A stretch of 64,000 bases of DNA from Cognatishimia sp. MH4019 (GCF_020177595.1 NZ_JAHTBL010000004.1:289001-353000); one strand, 5' to 3'. Counted from the stretch's first letter, positions 23,569 through 32,924 are shown. Numbers and translations: made by a program. The notes: generated by a model from the sequence alone, not told the origin.

Positions 23569-25332
23569 ATGACGTTCCAGAATTCCTCCGACGCGCCACT
23601 TGCGAGCCTCAGCCGTGCGCTTTCTGCGCGCATTGCGCTGATTTACCCGGATATAAATCCCGATATCCTCGCCAGCAAGATCGTTGAAGCCTTCTGGCCC
23701 GATGGCACGATGCGCCGCAAACGCGCCCGAAAAGCGGGCAATGCGCTCTGGTCGCAGGAAGACGCGCTGCTGATCACCTATGGAAACTCGCTGATCGACG
23801 GCAAGCATAAGCCGCTCGACCTGTTGCACCATTTCCTGGGCGCGCAGTTGAAAGGCGTGCTGAACGGCGTGCATATCCTGCCGTTCTTTCCCTTCACCTC
23901 TGACGATGGCTTTGCCGTATCGGACTATACCAGCGTGAACCCCCAGCTGGGGGACTGGACCGACGTGGGGCGCATCGCGAGTGATTTCAAATTGATGTCC
24001 GATCTGGTGCTGAACCATGTGTCCAGCCAAGGCCAGTGGTTCAACGCCTATCGCCAACGCCAGGCTCCCTATGACAGGTTCTTCTTTGAAGGCGACCCGA
24101 ATGATGACCTCAGCGCGGTCGTGCGCCCTCGGACCACACCGCTTCTGCAAGAGGTCGAAACCGCCGACGGCCCGCGCCATGTCTGGTGCACGTTCAGCCA
24201 TGACCAGATTGATCTGGATTTCCGAAACCCCGAAGTGCTGCTGGAATTCCTGCGGATCATCCGTCTGCATGTAGATAATGGCGTGCAGATCATCCGCCTC
24301 GATGCGGTGGCGTTTTTGTGGAAAGAACCTGGCACCTCGTCGATCCATATGCCGCAAACACATGAGATCGTGAAACTGATCCGCATGCTATGTGATTTCG
24401 CGGTGGAGCCGATCATTCTGCTGACGGAAACCAACGTCCCCAAGGCCGAAAACCTCAGCTATTTCGGCAAGCAGGACGAAGCTCATGTCATCTACAATTT
24501 CCCCCTGCCACCGCTGATCCTGCATGCGCTGCTCTCCGGCTCTGCCACGCATCTGGTGGAGTGGCAACGCACGATGCCACCAGCCCCGCTGGGGTGCGCT
24601 TATCTGAACTTCACGTCCAGCCATGACGGCATCGGGATGCGCCCGGCCGAGGGGCTTTTATCACCCGAAGATCAAGCCGCGATGATCGAAACCGTGACCA
24701 AGGTTGGTGGCCGTGTGTCCATGCGCACGCTGCCGAGTGGCGACGAAGCACCATACGAGTTGAACACCACCTATTTCGACGCGCTCAGCGAACCCTTTGA
24801 CGGGCCAGACGACCATCATATCGCGCGGTTCCTTTGCTCTCAGATGATCGTCATGTCGCTGGAAGGGGTGCCTGCCTTCTATATCCATTCCCTGCTGGCC
24901 ACACCAAACGATCACGACAGCGTCGAAAAGCGCGGGATGAACCGGGCCATCAATCGGCATCGTTGGAATTACGATCTGCTGCAAGAGCATCTGGCCGACC
25001 CGCAAAGCCAGCATTCGGTTGTTCTGAATGCGATGCGCGACCGGTTGAAAATCCGCCGCAAGCAAATCGCCTTTCACCCGAACGCCACGCAATTCACGTT
25101 GCAGACAACCGATAGCCGTGTGTTCGGCCTGTGGCGACAGAGCCTTGATCGCAAGCAATCCATTTTCGCCCTGCACAATGTCAGCGCCGAGACGGTCACG
25201 CTGCCCGCAGCCACCCTCAATTTGATCGCCGACGAGAACTGGAGCGACGTTCTCGCCCCCGATGACACCATCGCAGACGAGATCGTTTTAGCGCCGTATC
25301 AGTGCCGCTGGATCACCAATCTGAGTTACTGA
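23569..25332 (+). CDS. GH13_18 phosphorylase, probably glucosylglycerate phosphorylase
   Basis: 587-residue sucrose-phosphorylase-like enzyme. GH13 catalytic residues are visible: nucleophile D245 in IIRLDAVAFLWKE, acid/base E287 in LLTETNVPKAENLSYFG, and transition-state Asp 353 in NFTSSHDGIGMRP. Beside it, transcribed convergently, are glucosyl-3-phosphoglycerate synthase and phosphatase genes. This context fits the glucosylglycerate phosphorylase branch of GH13_18, which cleaves glucosylglycerate with phosphate to glucose-1-phosphate and glycerate, rather than sucrose phosphorylase. The ATG at 23569 is used; the preceding TTG has no ribosome site. Its stop overlaps the synthase stop region by 7 bases. 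Confidence 0.85.
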   Translation: MTFQNSSDAPLASLSRALSARIALIYPDINPDILASKIVEAFWPDGTMRRKRARKAGNALWSQEDALLITYGNSLIDGKHKPLDLLHHFLGAQLKGVLNGVHILPFFPFTSDDGFAVSDYTSVNPQLGDWTDVGRIASDFKLMSDLVLNHVSSQGQWFNAYRQRQAPYDRFFFEGDPNDDLSAVVRPRTTPLLQEVETADGPRHVWCTFSHDQIDLDFRNPEVLLEFLRIIRLHVDNGVQIIRLDAVAFLWKEPGTSSIHMPQTHEIVKLIRMLCDFAVEPIILLTETNVPKAENLSYFGKQDEAHVIYNFPLPPLILHALLSGSATHLVEWQRTMPPAPLGCAYLNFTSSHDGIGMRPAEGLLSPEDQAAMIETVTKVGGRVSMRTLPSGDEAPYELNTTYFDALSEPFDGPDDHHIARFLCSQMIVMSLEGVPAFYIHSLLATPNDHDSVEKRGMNRAINRHRWNYDLLQEHLADPQSQHSVVLNAMRDRLKIRRKQIAFHPNATQFTLQTTDSRVFGLWRQSLDRKQSIFALHNVSAETVTLPAATLNLIADENWSDVLAPDDTIADEIVLAPYQCRWITNLSY

Positions 25333-26546
25333 AACTCCTCCGCATCAGCCATCGCCGCTGCCTGCAGATCGCGGACAAAGCGGGGGTCGGCCGCATGCAC
25401 ACGGCTCCAAGTCGGAATAAACGGCGTCTCGTGTGGATTGTCCAAAAAGGTCTGCCCCGCCCGCATAATGGCTTCGGCAAACAGCTCGATCGAGACCTCT
25501 TCCGAATGCCGGTCCAGCGCCAGCCCGTTCATCTGCGCGTCGCTGTGATAGGCCTCCAGCAGGTCCAGCGCGCTGCGGTAATACGTGGCCTTCAGCGTGC
25601 GAAACGTGTTGTGCGTAAAGATCGTGCCATCGGCGGCGAGCTTGCGGAAAATCGCCTTGCAGATATCCGTAGACATCCGGTTCAGTCCGGCATTGGCATC
25701 CTCGGGGCTGAGCGTCTGATGCTTGTGATCATAAGCATCCGCGATCTCCACCTGACAGACGGAGCGCGGCGCAAGGTTGCGCCACGCCTCTGACAGTAGA
25801 CCGATCTCCAGCCCCCAATCCGATGGAATCCGCAGGTCCGGCAGAATATTGGTGCGCATCGCCATTTCGCCCGACAGCGGGTAGCGGAAGCTGCGCAAGT
25901 AATCGAGGTAATCGCGATCTCCGATCACCTTCTTCAGCGCAATCAACAAGGGGCTGACCAACAGCCGGGTGACACGCCCGTTCAGCTTGCCGCCCCCGAT
26001 CCGCGAGTAATAGCCCTTGGCCAACTGATAGGGGAATGTCGGGTTCGCCACCGGATAAATCAGCTTGGCCAGCATATCGTTGGTGTAGGTCAGAATATCA
26101 CAATCATGGATCGCCATCACCGCACTGTCTTCGCAGCCGATCAGATAGCCCAGCGAGGACCAGACGTTTTTGCCCTTGCCCTGCTCAGACGGGGCCAGCC
26201 CCATCGCGTCCAGCCGTTGCCCCAACTCAAGCATTCGCGGACTGTCATTCCAGATCACGATATGGTTCTGGTTCAGCCCTTTGAAGAATTGACGCGCGTG
26301 GCGAAACTCCTCCTCATTGGCACGGTCCAAACCGATGATGATCCGGTGCAGATAGGTGACCTTCGACAGCTCGGACAGAATGCGCGGCATCGCGTCTGTC
26401 TCAAGCTCGGAATAGAGGCACGGCAGGATCAGAGACATCTTCCGCGTCTGGGCAAACGTCTCCAACTCGTAGGTCATTTCCTGAAGCGAACGGGTCCGCA
26501 AATCATGTAGCGTCGCGATGTTTCCGCTTTGGTGAAAGTCGACCAT
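25326..26546 (-). CDS. gpgS: Glucosyl-3-phosphoglycerate synthase
   Basis: 406-residue GT81-type retaining glycosyltransferase: MSLILPCLYSELE at the nucleotide-binding strand and a metal-binding AIHDCDILTY (DxD-like) near residue 145, then a long alpha-helical C-terminal part. It makes glucosyl-3-phosphoglycerate from NDP-glucose and 3-phosphoglycerate, the first step to glucosylglycerate, a compatible solute for salt and nitrogen stress. A mannosyl-specific relative is possible; the neighbouring phosphatase serves either. It lies 12 bases downstream of the phosphatase gene in one operon. Confidence 0.85.
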   Translation of the reverse strand: MVDFHQSGNIATLHDLRTRSLQEMTYELETFAQTRKMSLILPCLYSELETDAMPRILSELSKVTYLHRIIIGLDRANEEEFRHARQFFKGLNQNHIVIWNDSPRMLELGQRLDAMGLAPSEQGKGKNVWSSLGYLIGCEDSAVMAIHDCDILTYTNDMLAKLIYPVANPTFPYQLAKGYYSRIGGGKLNGRVTRLLVSPLLIALKKVIGDRDYLDYLRSFRYPLSGEMAMRTNILPDLRIPSDWGLEIGLLSEAWRNLAPRSVCQVEIADAYDHKHQTLSPEDANAGLNRMSTDICKAIFRKLAADGTIFTHNTFRTLKATYYRSALDLLEAYHSDAQMNGLALDRHSEEVSIELFAEAIMRAGQTFLDNPHETPFIPTWSRVHAADPRFVRDLQAAAMADAEEFQ

Positions 26547-26558
26547 AAAGTCCGTGTC

Positions 26559-27341
26559 CTATCTGGGCGTGAGTTTTGTAAGCAGCGTAAGAACAGCCTC
26601 AGACCAGCCCATCGGCCCCGGCAAGGTCGTTCGCATGATGCGTCCGGCATGCTCGCCTTTCAAGGGTGGCAAATCCGGACTATGCGGGTTCGCGACGATC
26701 ACGCCATGATCCGCCGCCTCCAGCATTTCGATATCGTTCGGGGCGTCCCCTAACGCAATGGTATGGTCAGGGCGGTAGGCGGAGATGACATCGGCCATCG
26801 CATCCGCCTTGGTGCGCCCTTTCGACAATGTCAGAAAACGCCCACCAAAGCGGCCATAAACGCCATGGGCGTTAAGCTCTGCCAGAAAGGCCTGCTGTTC
26901 GGTGTCCTCCCCCGACCACAAACCCGGTTCTGAAAAATGGCGCTCTTTCGCTCTGACCGCACCCTCAAGGGGAAGGCCCGTGACCTCGGCGACCTCCTCG
27001 GCCGTCAAGTCGCCAAACCCGCGATAGAGCTCGCGCAACGGGCCGGGCACTGCACCCAAGGCCGCGCGAATTTCGTCATACTCCGCCACGCTCCTGGACG
27101 ATTCCGGCAGGCCAATGACACCCGCCCCGTTTTCGACAATTGCGGGTGCACCCTGCAGCCCGAATGCATCTTGCAAAACCCGCATCTCGGACGCGGTCTT
27201 GCTGCTGGACAGCACAAGCAACGCGCCTTGCCGTTCCAGCGCATCCAAGGCAGGCCGTGCAGGCTGCCAATCATAGGTATCGTGATCCAGAAGCGTGCCA
27301 TCAAGGTCCGAAAAAACAATAAGAGCGGCACCTTTATCCAT
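26559..27341 (-). CDS. Glucosyl/mannosyl-3-phosphoglycerate phosphatase (HAD-IIB)
   Basis: 260-residue HAD phosphatase with motif I FSDLDGTLLDHD near the N-terminus, motif II VLSSSKTASEM, and motif IV IALGDAPNDIEML, and a MPGP-type cap. It removes the phosphate from glucosyl- (or mannosyl-) 3-phosphoglycerate to give the free solute. The ATG at 27341 starts the HAD core; the upstream extension has no HAD character and is rejected. A perfect 7-base inverted repeat, TGGCCGT/ACGGCCA (27457-27471), lies about 115 bases upstream and could be an operator. Confidence 0.85.
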   Translation of the reverse strand: MDKGAALIVFSDLDGTLLDHDTYDWQPARPALDALERQGALLVLSSSKTASEMRVLQDAFGLQGAPAIVENGAGVIGLPESSRSVAEYDEIRAALGAVPGPLRELYRGFGDLTAEEVAEVTGLPLEGAVRAKERHFSEPGLWSGEDTEQQAFLAELNAHGVYGRFGGRFLTLSKGRTKADAMADVISAYRPDHTIALGDAPNDIEMLEAADHGVIVANPHSPDLPPLKGEHAGRIMRTTLPGPMGWSEAVLTLLTKLTPR

Positions 27342-27502
27342 ATGCTCACTATCCAGAGTGCTCCTATGGGCTGCAACCCGAAATCCGAATGGAGTGCACC
27401 TGTCAGGTCTGAGCTGGCACGCTTTAAAGCCGCCGCGCACAGTCAAACCCGGCAAATGGCCGTAACGGCCAAACATCACGAGTTGTCACGATAAAAAAGA
27501 AG

Positions 27503-27578
27503 TGGTGAGCCCTGCAGGATTCGAACCTGCGACCCACTGATTAAAAGTCAGTTGCTCTACCAACTGAGCTAAGGGCCC
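27503..27578 (-). tRNA. tRNA-Lys (anticodon UUU)
   Basis: 76 bases on the minus strand including encoded CCA. Acceptor GGGCCCT pairs with AGGGCTC; the D-arm AGCTCAGTTGGTAGAGC, anticodon stem-loop CTGACTTTTAATCAG with TTT, and T-arm GCAGGTTCGAATCCTGC are all intact. Confidence 0.98.
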
Positions 27579-27674
27579 ACGAAGCGCCTATCTAGAAAAG
27601 CCCCCCCACGCGGTCAACCCCTTAAACGCAGCCCTCCCTTTCAAAAAAGCCGCGCTGGGTCTATATCGCGCAGC

Positions 27675-28508
27675 ATGGATGGACCGACTCCCCAGACAGG
27701 CCTGCGTTTTATGAAGATGCACGGCCTTGGCAACGATTTCGTTGTGATCGACTCGCGTGGGCGCGAGCCGTTGATGACGCGTGAGCTGGCCGCCGCTTTG
27801 GGGGATCGGCACCACGGCGTGGGCTTCGATCAGTTGGCCGAGATTACAGATCACGATTCGACCGATATCGGGTTGCGGTTCTGGAACAGCGATGGCTCCA
27901 AGGCCGCCGCCTGTGGTAACGCAACCCGCTGCGTGTCTGAATTTATCTTAAGCGAGACCGGGTCTGATCACCTGACACTCACCACCCCACGCGGTCTGCT
28001 GGAAGCCTCCCGCGACCGGACGATGATTTCAGTGAACATGGGCCAGCCGCAATTGGTATGGGACGAGATTCCGCTGGCCGAGGACATCGACCCCACCCAT
28101 CTACCCATCGAAGGCGACCCGATGGCCGTCGGCATGGGCAACCCCCATTGCGTATTCTTCGTAGACGACGCCGAGGCAGCCCCCGTCGACACTCTTGGCC
28201 CCCAGATCGAACATCACTCGCTTTTCCCCGAGCGCACGAATGTCGAGTTCGCCCAGATCCGCGCCCGCGATGATATCCGTATGCGCGTCTGGGAGCGCGG
28301 CACCGGCATCACGCTCGCCTGCGGCTCCGGCGCTTGCGCCACCCTTGTCGCCGCCCATGCGCGCGGCCTAACCGATGCGCGTGTCCGGATGGAGGTGGAT
28401 GGCGGCTGGCTCATCATTGAGCAGCGCGAAGATGGCGTCTGGATGACCGGCCCCACGATGCACGTCTTTGACGGCGTGCTGACCGACGCCTTTCTGAGCT
28501 CGCTCTGA
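27675..28508 (+). CDS. dapF: Diaminopimelate epimerase
   Basis: 277 residues. Catalytic Cys pair in AACGNATRC and TLACGSGACA, and the N-terminal MKMHGLGNDFVVID motif. It interconverts LL- and meso-diaminopimelate for lysine and peptidoglycan. The ATG at 27675 gives a 12-residue lead before the MKMHGLGND core; a Met at 27711 is an alternative start. It is followed one base later by mtaB, the start of a run of co-oriented genes to 31.9 kb. Confidence 0.96.
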   Translation: MDGPTPQTGLRFMKMHGLGNDFVVIDSRGREPLMTRELAAALGDRHHGVGFDQLAEITDHDSTDIGLRFWNSDGSKAAACGNATRCVSEFILSETGSDHLTLTTPRGLLEASRDRTMISVNMGQPQLVWDEIPLAEDIDPTHLPIEGDPMAVGMGNPHCVFFVDDAEAAPVDTLGPQIEHHSLFPERTNVEFAQIRARDDIRMRVWERGTGITLACGSGACATLVAAHARGLTDARVRMEVDGGWLIIEQREDGVWMTGPTMHVFDGVLTDAFLSSL

Positions 28509-28509
28509 C

Positions 28510-29772
28510 ATGGACCGCAAAGCGCCCATATTCTCGACCCTCGGCTGTCGCCTGAACGCCTATGAGACCGAGGCGATGAAGGAGCTTGCCGATACGGCTG
28601 GCCTGAGCGACGCCGTGATCGTCAACACCTGCGCCGTGACAGCCGAGGCCGTCCGCAAGGCCCGTCAGGAAATCCGCAAGCTGCGCCGCGAAAACCCGAA
28701 TGCGCGCCTGATCGTGACAGGCTGTGCCGCCCAGACAGAGCCGAAAACCTTCTCTAACATGGCCGAAGTCGATGCCGTCATCGGCAATACCGAGAAGATG
28801 CAGGCCGACACGTGGCAGGGCCTGGCCGCTGATTTCCTGGGCGATGTGGAGCCTGTGCAGGTCGACGACATCATGTCCGTGACCGAAACCGCTGGCCATC
28901 TAATCGACGGTTTCGGCACCCGGTCGCGCGCCTATGTGCAGGTGCAGAACGGCTGCGATCACCGCTGCACGTTCTGCATCATCCCCTACGGTCGCGGCAA
29001 TTCGAGGTCCGTCGCGGCGGGCGTCGTGGTCGATCAGATCAAGCGCCTCGTGGATCGCGGCTATAACGAAGTCGTTCTGACCGGCGTCGACCTGACCTCG
29101 TGGGGTGCTGACCTGCCGATGCAGCCGAAGCTGGGCGATCTGGTTATGCGCATCCTCAAGCTGGTCCCCGATTTGCGCCGCCTTCGGATCAGCTCGATCG
29201 ACAGCATCGAAGTCGACCCGGCCCTGATGGAAGCCATCGCGTCTGAGCCGCGCCTGATGCCCCACCTGCACCTGAGCCTACAGGCGGGCGACGATATGAT
29301 TCTCAAGCGGATGAAGCGCCGCCATTTGCGGGATGACGCGATCCGCTTCTGCGAAGATGCCCGCAAGCTGCGCCCCGATATGACTTTTGGGGCTGATATC
29401 ATCGCGGGGTTCCCGACCGAAACGGAAGCGATGTTCGCCAACTCCCTCAAGCTGGTGGACGAATGCGATCTGACCTGGCTCCACGTCTTCCCGTACAGTG
29501 CGCGCGAAGGCACGCCCGCTGCAAAGATCCCGCCCGTGAATGGCACCATCATCAAAGACCGCGCCAAGCGCCTCCGTGCGGCCGGGGCCAAACAGGTCGC
29601 CAAGCATCTGCGCGCGCAGTACGGCAAGACCCATCACATCCTGATGGAGAACGCCCAAATGGGCCGGACCGAGCAGTTCACCGAAGTGAAATTCGAGACT
29701 AAACAGGCGGAAAGCCAGATCGTCACCGCCAAAATCATCGGGGATGACGGCACGCAGCTGCTGGCCCAATGA
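28510..29772 (+). CDS. mtaB: tRNA t6A37 methylthiotransferase MtaB
   Basis: 420-residue radical SAM enzyme: N-terminal UPF0004 domain with Cys in TLGCRLNAYE, VNTCAV and VTGCAAQ (first [4Fe-4S]), radical SAM CxxxCxxC in NGCDHRCTFCIIPYGRGN, then a TRAM-like end. This is the MtaB/YqeV branch, which adds methylthio to t6A37 of tRNAs reading ANN codons. It lies next to tRNA-Lys(UUU), a tRNA expected to carry t6A, though the adjacency may be chance. Its stop overlaps the next start (ATGA). Confidence 0.93.
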   Translation: MDRKAPIFSTLGCRLNAYETEAMKELADTAGLSDAVIVNTCAVTAEAVRKARQEIRKLRRENPNARLIVTGCAAQTEPKTFSNMAEVDAVIGNTEKMQADTWQGLAADFLGDVEPVQVDDIMSVTETAGHLIDGFGTRSRAYVQVQNGCDHRCTFCIIPYGRGNSRSVAAGVVVDQIKRLVDRGYNEVVLTGVDLTSWGADLPMQPKLGDLVMRILKLVPDLRRLRISSIDSIEVDPALMEAIASEPRLMPHLHLSLQAGDDMILKRMKRRHLRDDAIRFCEDARKLRPDMTFGADIIAGFPTETEAMFANSLKLVDECDLTWLHVFPYSAREGTPAAKIPPVNGTIIKDRAKRLRAAGAKQVAKHLRAQYGKTHHILMENAQMGRTEQFTEVKFETKQAESQIVTAKIIGDDGTQLLAQ

Positions 29773-30389
29773 TCCTCTATTCTTTCCGCCGCTGCCCCTA
29801 CGCCATGCGCGCGCGGTTGGCCCTGCTCGTCGCTGGTATCCAAGTTGAACTCCGCGAGATTGTCCTGCGCGATAAAGCGCCCGAGTTTCTTGAGACCTCC
29901 CCCAAAGGAACCGTTCCTGTTCTTGTCACAGGCGACCAAGTGATCGAAGAAAGCCTCGACATCATGATTTGGGCGCTGCAGCGAAATGACCCCGAAGGCT
30001 GGCTCGATATGCCGGACGAAGGCCACCAGATCATCGCCACCATCAACGGCCCCTTCAAAACCGCGCTGGATCGCTACAAATACGACACGCGCTACGGCTC
30101 CGACGCAGAGGAAGAGCGCGAGAAAGCGGCTCTAATCTTGCGCAACTTGGACAAAAACCTGCAAAAGACCCGCTGGCTGATGGGTGATCACGCGACCCTT
30201 GCCGATATGGCGACAATCACATTCATCCGCCAGTTCGCGAACACAGATCGCACGTGGTTCGACGCCCAAGACTGGCCTGCATTACGCCACTGGCTCGATA
30301 CATTTCTGGCGTCTGAACGATACAATGCAATCATGGACAAGTATCCGAAATGGAGCTCAGGTGACCCCGCGACCTACTGGCCGGAGTAA
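29769..30389 (+). CDS. Glutathione S-transferase family protein
   Basis: 206 residues. The N-terminal thioredoxin-like domain begins ILYSFRRCPYAMRARLAL, with a CPYA active-site motif of glutaredoxin-2/Cys-GST type, followed by KGTVPVL (cis-Pro) and EESLDIM (glutathione-binding Glu-Ser). A helical C-terminal domain follows. The Cys motif suggests thiol transferase or deglutathionylation activity rather than classic detoxification. Start overlaps the mtaB stop, and the next gene begins 3 bases after it. Confidence 0.88.
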   Translation: MILYSFRRCPYAMRARLALLVAGIQVELREIVLRDKAPEFLETSPKGTVPVLVTGDQVIEESLDIMIWALQRNDPEGWLDMPDEGHQIIATINGPFKTALDRYKYDTRYGSDAEEEREKAALILRNLDKNLQKTRWLMGDHATLADMATITFIRQFANTDRTWFDAQDWPALRHWLDTFLASERYNAIMDKYPKWSSGDPATYWPE

Positions 30390-30392
30390 CCC

Positions 30393-31004
30393 ATGCATCC
30401 CAACCCGTCCTTTCGCCGGACCGATCTGACCCACGCACTCGCCTTCATCCGCGACCGCGCCTTTGGCCAGCTCTGCATCAATGGCGACGATGGTCCCCTC
30501 ATCAGCTATATCCCGTTCCTGCTGAACGATGCCGCCGATATGGCCGAACTACACCTCGTCCGATCCAACCCGATTGCGCGGATAACAGACCCTATTCCTG
30601 CGGTAATCGCTGTCTCCGGGCCCGATGCCTATATCTCTCCCGATTGGTATAACGTCCCCGATCAGGTGCCCACGTGGAACTACATCGCCGTGCATCTGCG
30701 CGGCACATTAGAGCCTTCGGACGTCGATATGCACGACTTGCTCGACCGCCAAACCGCCGCCTATGAGGATCGCCTCGACAAAGCCCCTTGGCTCACCAGC
30801 AAGATGAGCGACGGTGTGATGGAGAAGATGATGCGACAAATCCTGCCGTTCCGGTTCCACATCAGCGACATTCAAAGCACCTTCAAACTGGGGCAGAACA
30901 AACCCGATCAGGTCCGCATCGACGCCGCCAACCAGCTTGAGACCGGTCTCGGCAGTGAGCTGACGACGCTCGCCACTCTCATGCGCGATCCGCCGCAAGA
31001 CTAG
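30393..31004 (+). CDS. PaiB-type FMN-binding protein
   Basis: 203 residues similar to the FMN-binding negative transcriptional regulator/PaiB family (PF04299). Features include an N-terminal FRRTDLTHALAFIRDRAFGQ, SYIPFLLN, SGPDAYISPDWYN and VPTWNYIAVHLRG, the pieces of a split-barrel flavin fold. In Bacillus PaiB represses sporulation and protease genes; in proteobacteria the function is unproven and an enzymatic role is as likely. It lies in the dapF-mtaB-gst gene run. Confidence 0.85.
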   Translation: MHPNPSFRRTDLTHALAFIRDRAFGQLCINGDDGPLISYIPFLLNDAADMAELHLVRSNPIARITDPIPAVIAVSGPDAYISPDWYNVPDQVPTWNYIAVHLRGTLEPSDVDMHDLLDRQTAAYEDRLDKAPWLTSKMSDGVMEKMMRQILPFRFHISDIQSTFKLGQNKPDQVRIDAANQLETGLGSELTTLATLMRDPPQD

Positions 31005-31049
31005 ACGCCCGGCGCTGCGCCTCCTACATTATAGACCAGAGGAGACGTC

Positions 31050-31328
31050 ATGCCCCTACCCATCGCCCCTATCGCTGGCCTCGCGATCCGCTACGGAGCC
31101 GTTGCCCTCGCGACCTATGCCGTAACGCGCAACCTGCCCACGACGCCCCGCGATCAGCGGGCCGAGGATGCGATGGACGATGTCACCGAAGGCATGTCTC
31201 TTGGCAAGAACGACGAGCAGATCAACGGTCATGCCCGTTTCAAGCGCACGATCCGCCTTGGCACGACCGGTCCAGGGGTCGAGATTGACGCAACCGCGCT
31301 TACTCGCATCAAGTTCAAGAAAGTTTAA
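31050..31328 (+). CDS. Small hypothetical protein (92 residues)
   Basis: N-terminal hydrophobic stretch IAGLAIRYGAVALATYAV (about residues 7-25), then a polar domain with DQRAEDAMDDVTEGMSLG and RFKRTIRLGTTGPGVEID. AGAGGAG precedes the ATG by about 6 bases. No recognised family; the pattern of a signal-anchor plus small soluble domain resembles lone roseobacter hypotheticals. It ends 3 bases before the next GST gene and is probably co-expressed. Confidence 0.75.
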   Translation: MPLPIAPIAGLAIRYGAVALATYAVTRNLPTTPRDQRAEDAMDDVTEGMSLGKNDEQINGHARFKRTIRLGTTGPGVEIDATALTRIKFKKV

Positions 31329-31331
31329 GCG

Positions 31332-31934
31332 ATGAAACTGCTTCATGCCGGGCCATCGCCCTTTGTGCGCAAAGTGCGCGTTTTGCTGCATGAAACCGAC
31401 CAGTTGGACGACATTGAGATGGTGCACGTCACCGCCTCCCCCGTCGGTCCCGATCCAGAGCTTGTCGCCGTAAATCCCACCGGTAAGATCCCCGCCCTGA
31501 TCCGCGATGACGGCCCCGCGCTCTACGACAGCCGCGTGATCTGCCGTTTTCTCGATGACCGCGCGGGCGCGAACCTCTATCCCGCCTCTCGCCTGTGGGA
31601 GACGTTGACACTGGAAGCCACCGCCGATGCCATGATGGATGCCGCCGTGCTGATCGTCTACGAGGCGCGCTTCAAGGACCCGGCTCAACAGTCCCATGAC
31701 TGGATCGAAGGCCAATGGGCCAAGGTCGACCGCGCATTGGACGCCGTGAATACCCGCTGGATGAGCCACCTCTCCAGCCGTCTCGACATGGCGCATATTG
31801 CCATGGCCTGCGCCCTGTCTTATCTGGATTTCCGCCATGAGGGGCGCAACTGGCGACAAGGTCGGGACGCGCTCGCCACTTGGCACGAGACATTCGCGGC
31901 GCGCCCCTCTATGCTCGCTACACAACCCGAGTAA
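31332..31934 (+). CDS. Glutathione S-transferase (second in cluster)
   Basis: 200 residues. The N-terminal domain MKLLHAGPSPFVRKVRVLLH has Ser in the SPF position, followed by NPTGKIPAL (cis-Pro) and YDSRVICRFLDD (glutathione-binding Asp-Ser). A helical C-terminal domain with LDMAHIAMACALSYLDF follows. This resembles the YibF/EcGST-like subgroup. Substrate unknown. About 100 bases without features separate it from the SDR gene. Confidence 0.88.
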   Translation: MKLLHAGPSPFVRKVRVLLHETDQLDDIEMVHVTASPVGPDPELVAVNPTGKIPALIRDDGPALYDSRVICRFLDDRAGANLYPASRLWETLTLEATADAMMDAAVLIVYEARFKDPAQQSHDWIEGQWAKVDRALDAVNTRWMSHLSSRLDMAHIAMACALSYLDFRHEGRNWRQGRDALATWHETFAARPSMLATQPE

Positions 31935-32036
31935 GGACCCCTACGATGATCAAGCGTCACCGGTAATCGGACTTCCCCCGTTTTCTGACATTGCGCCGCC
32001 TCAAGCGGCCCTGACGCTATTTCTATCGAGGACCAC

Positions 32037-32816
32037 ATGCCCCGACTCTCCAACAAGACCTGTGTCATCACAGGCGCCGCCCGCGGTATCGGTGCCGCTA
32101 TCGCCGAAGCCTTCATCACCGAAGGTGCCCATGTCATTCTGACCGACCTTTATGACAGCGACGGTCCTGCAACCGCCCAGCGCCTTGGCGCTAACTGGCT
32201 GCCGCTCGATGTCCGCTCCGAAGACGATTGGGCCGCGCTCTGTGAGGCGCACCCCGCCTTCGACGTGCTGGTCAACAACGCAGGCATCACCGGGTTCGAG
32301 GACTGCGCAAAGCCCCATGACCCCGAAAACGCCAGCCTGAAGGATTGGCACGCTGTCCATGCGACCAATCTCGATGGCACCTTTCTGGGCTGCCGCACGG
32401 CGATCCGGGCGATGCGCGCGGCAAAAGCAGGCGCGATTATCAACATCTCGTCCCGGTCAGGTCTTGTCGGCATTCCGGGGGCGGCCGCCTATGCATCCTC
32501 CAAAGCTGCGATCCGCAACCACACGAAAACCGTCGCGCTTTACTGCGCACAACACGGGCTCAACATTCGCTGCAATGCGATCTTCCCAGCCGCCGTGCTC
32601 ACCCCCATGTGGGAGCCCATGCTGGGCGACGGCCCGGATCGCGCCACCCGGATGGAGGCGCTGGTGGCCGAAACCCCGCTGAAACGGTTCGGCGACCCCG
32701 AAGAGGTCGCCGCCTTGGCTGTCATGCTCGCCAGTGACGAGGCGGCCTATATGACCGGGGCAGAGCTGACCATTGATGGTGGCCTTCTGGCCGGCTCTGC
32801 CGCCTCACCCGGCTAA
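32037..32816 (+). CDS. Short-chain dehydrogenase/reductase
   Basis: 259-residue classical [11 protein letters not shown] cofactor motif (about 13-20), [12 protein letters not shown] with catalytic Ser, YASSK catalytic Tyr-Lys, and a C-terminal [14 protein letters not shown]. An acidic residue after beta-2 ([10 protein letters not shown]) favours NAD(H). Substrate cannot be inferred. GAGG lies 8 bases before the ATG. It converges with phoD across two perfect hairpins. Confidence 0.9.
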   Translation: MPRLSNKTCVITGAARGIGAAIAEAFITEGAHVILTDLYDSDGPATAQRLGANWLPLDVRSEDDWAALCEAHPAFDVLVNNAGITGFEDCAKPHDPENASLKDWHAVHATNLDGTFLGCRTAIRAMRAAKAGAIINISSRSGLVGIPGAAAYASSKAAIRNHTKTVALYCAQHGLNIRCNAIFPAAVLTPMWEPMLGDGPDRATRMEALVAETPLKRFGDPEEVAALAVMLASDEAAYMTGAELTIDGGLLAGSAASPG

Positions 32817-32819
32817 AGC

Positions 32820-32855
32820 GAAATCCAAAAAATCTGAATCAGCTTTTTGGATTTC
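32820..32855 (+). terminator. Perfect 12-bp hairpin after the SDR gene
   Basis: Arms GAAATCCAAAAA / TTTTTGGATTTC around a 12-base loop. It is AT-rich and lies just past the SDR stop; plausible terminator or bidirectional end signal. Confidence 0.5.
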
Positions 32856-32889
32856 AAGACAGGTGCCGCGTTACATACCAACCAACAGC

Positions 32890-32914
32890 GTAAAATCTGC
32901 GTTGCAGATTTTAC
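32890..32914 (-). terminator. Perfect 11-bp hairpin after phoD
   Basis: GTAAAATCTGC / GCAGATTTTAC with a GTT loop, 10 bases past the phoD stop. Possible terminator of the minus-strand gene, though without a long U run. Confidence 0.55.
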
Positions 32915-32924
32915 AGACGCCGCT

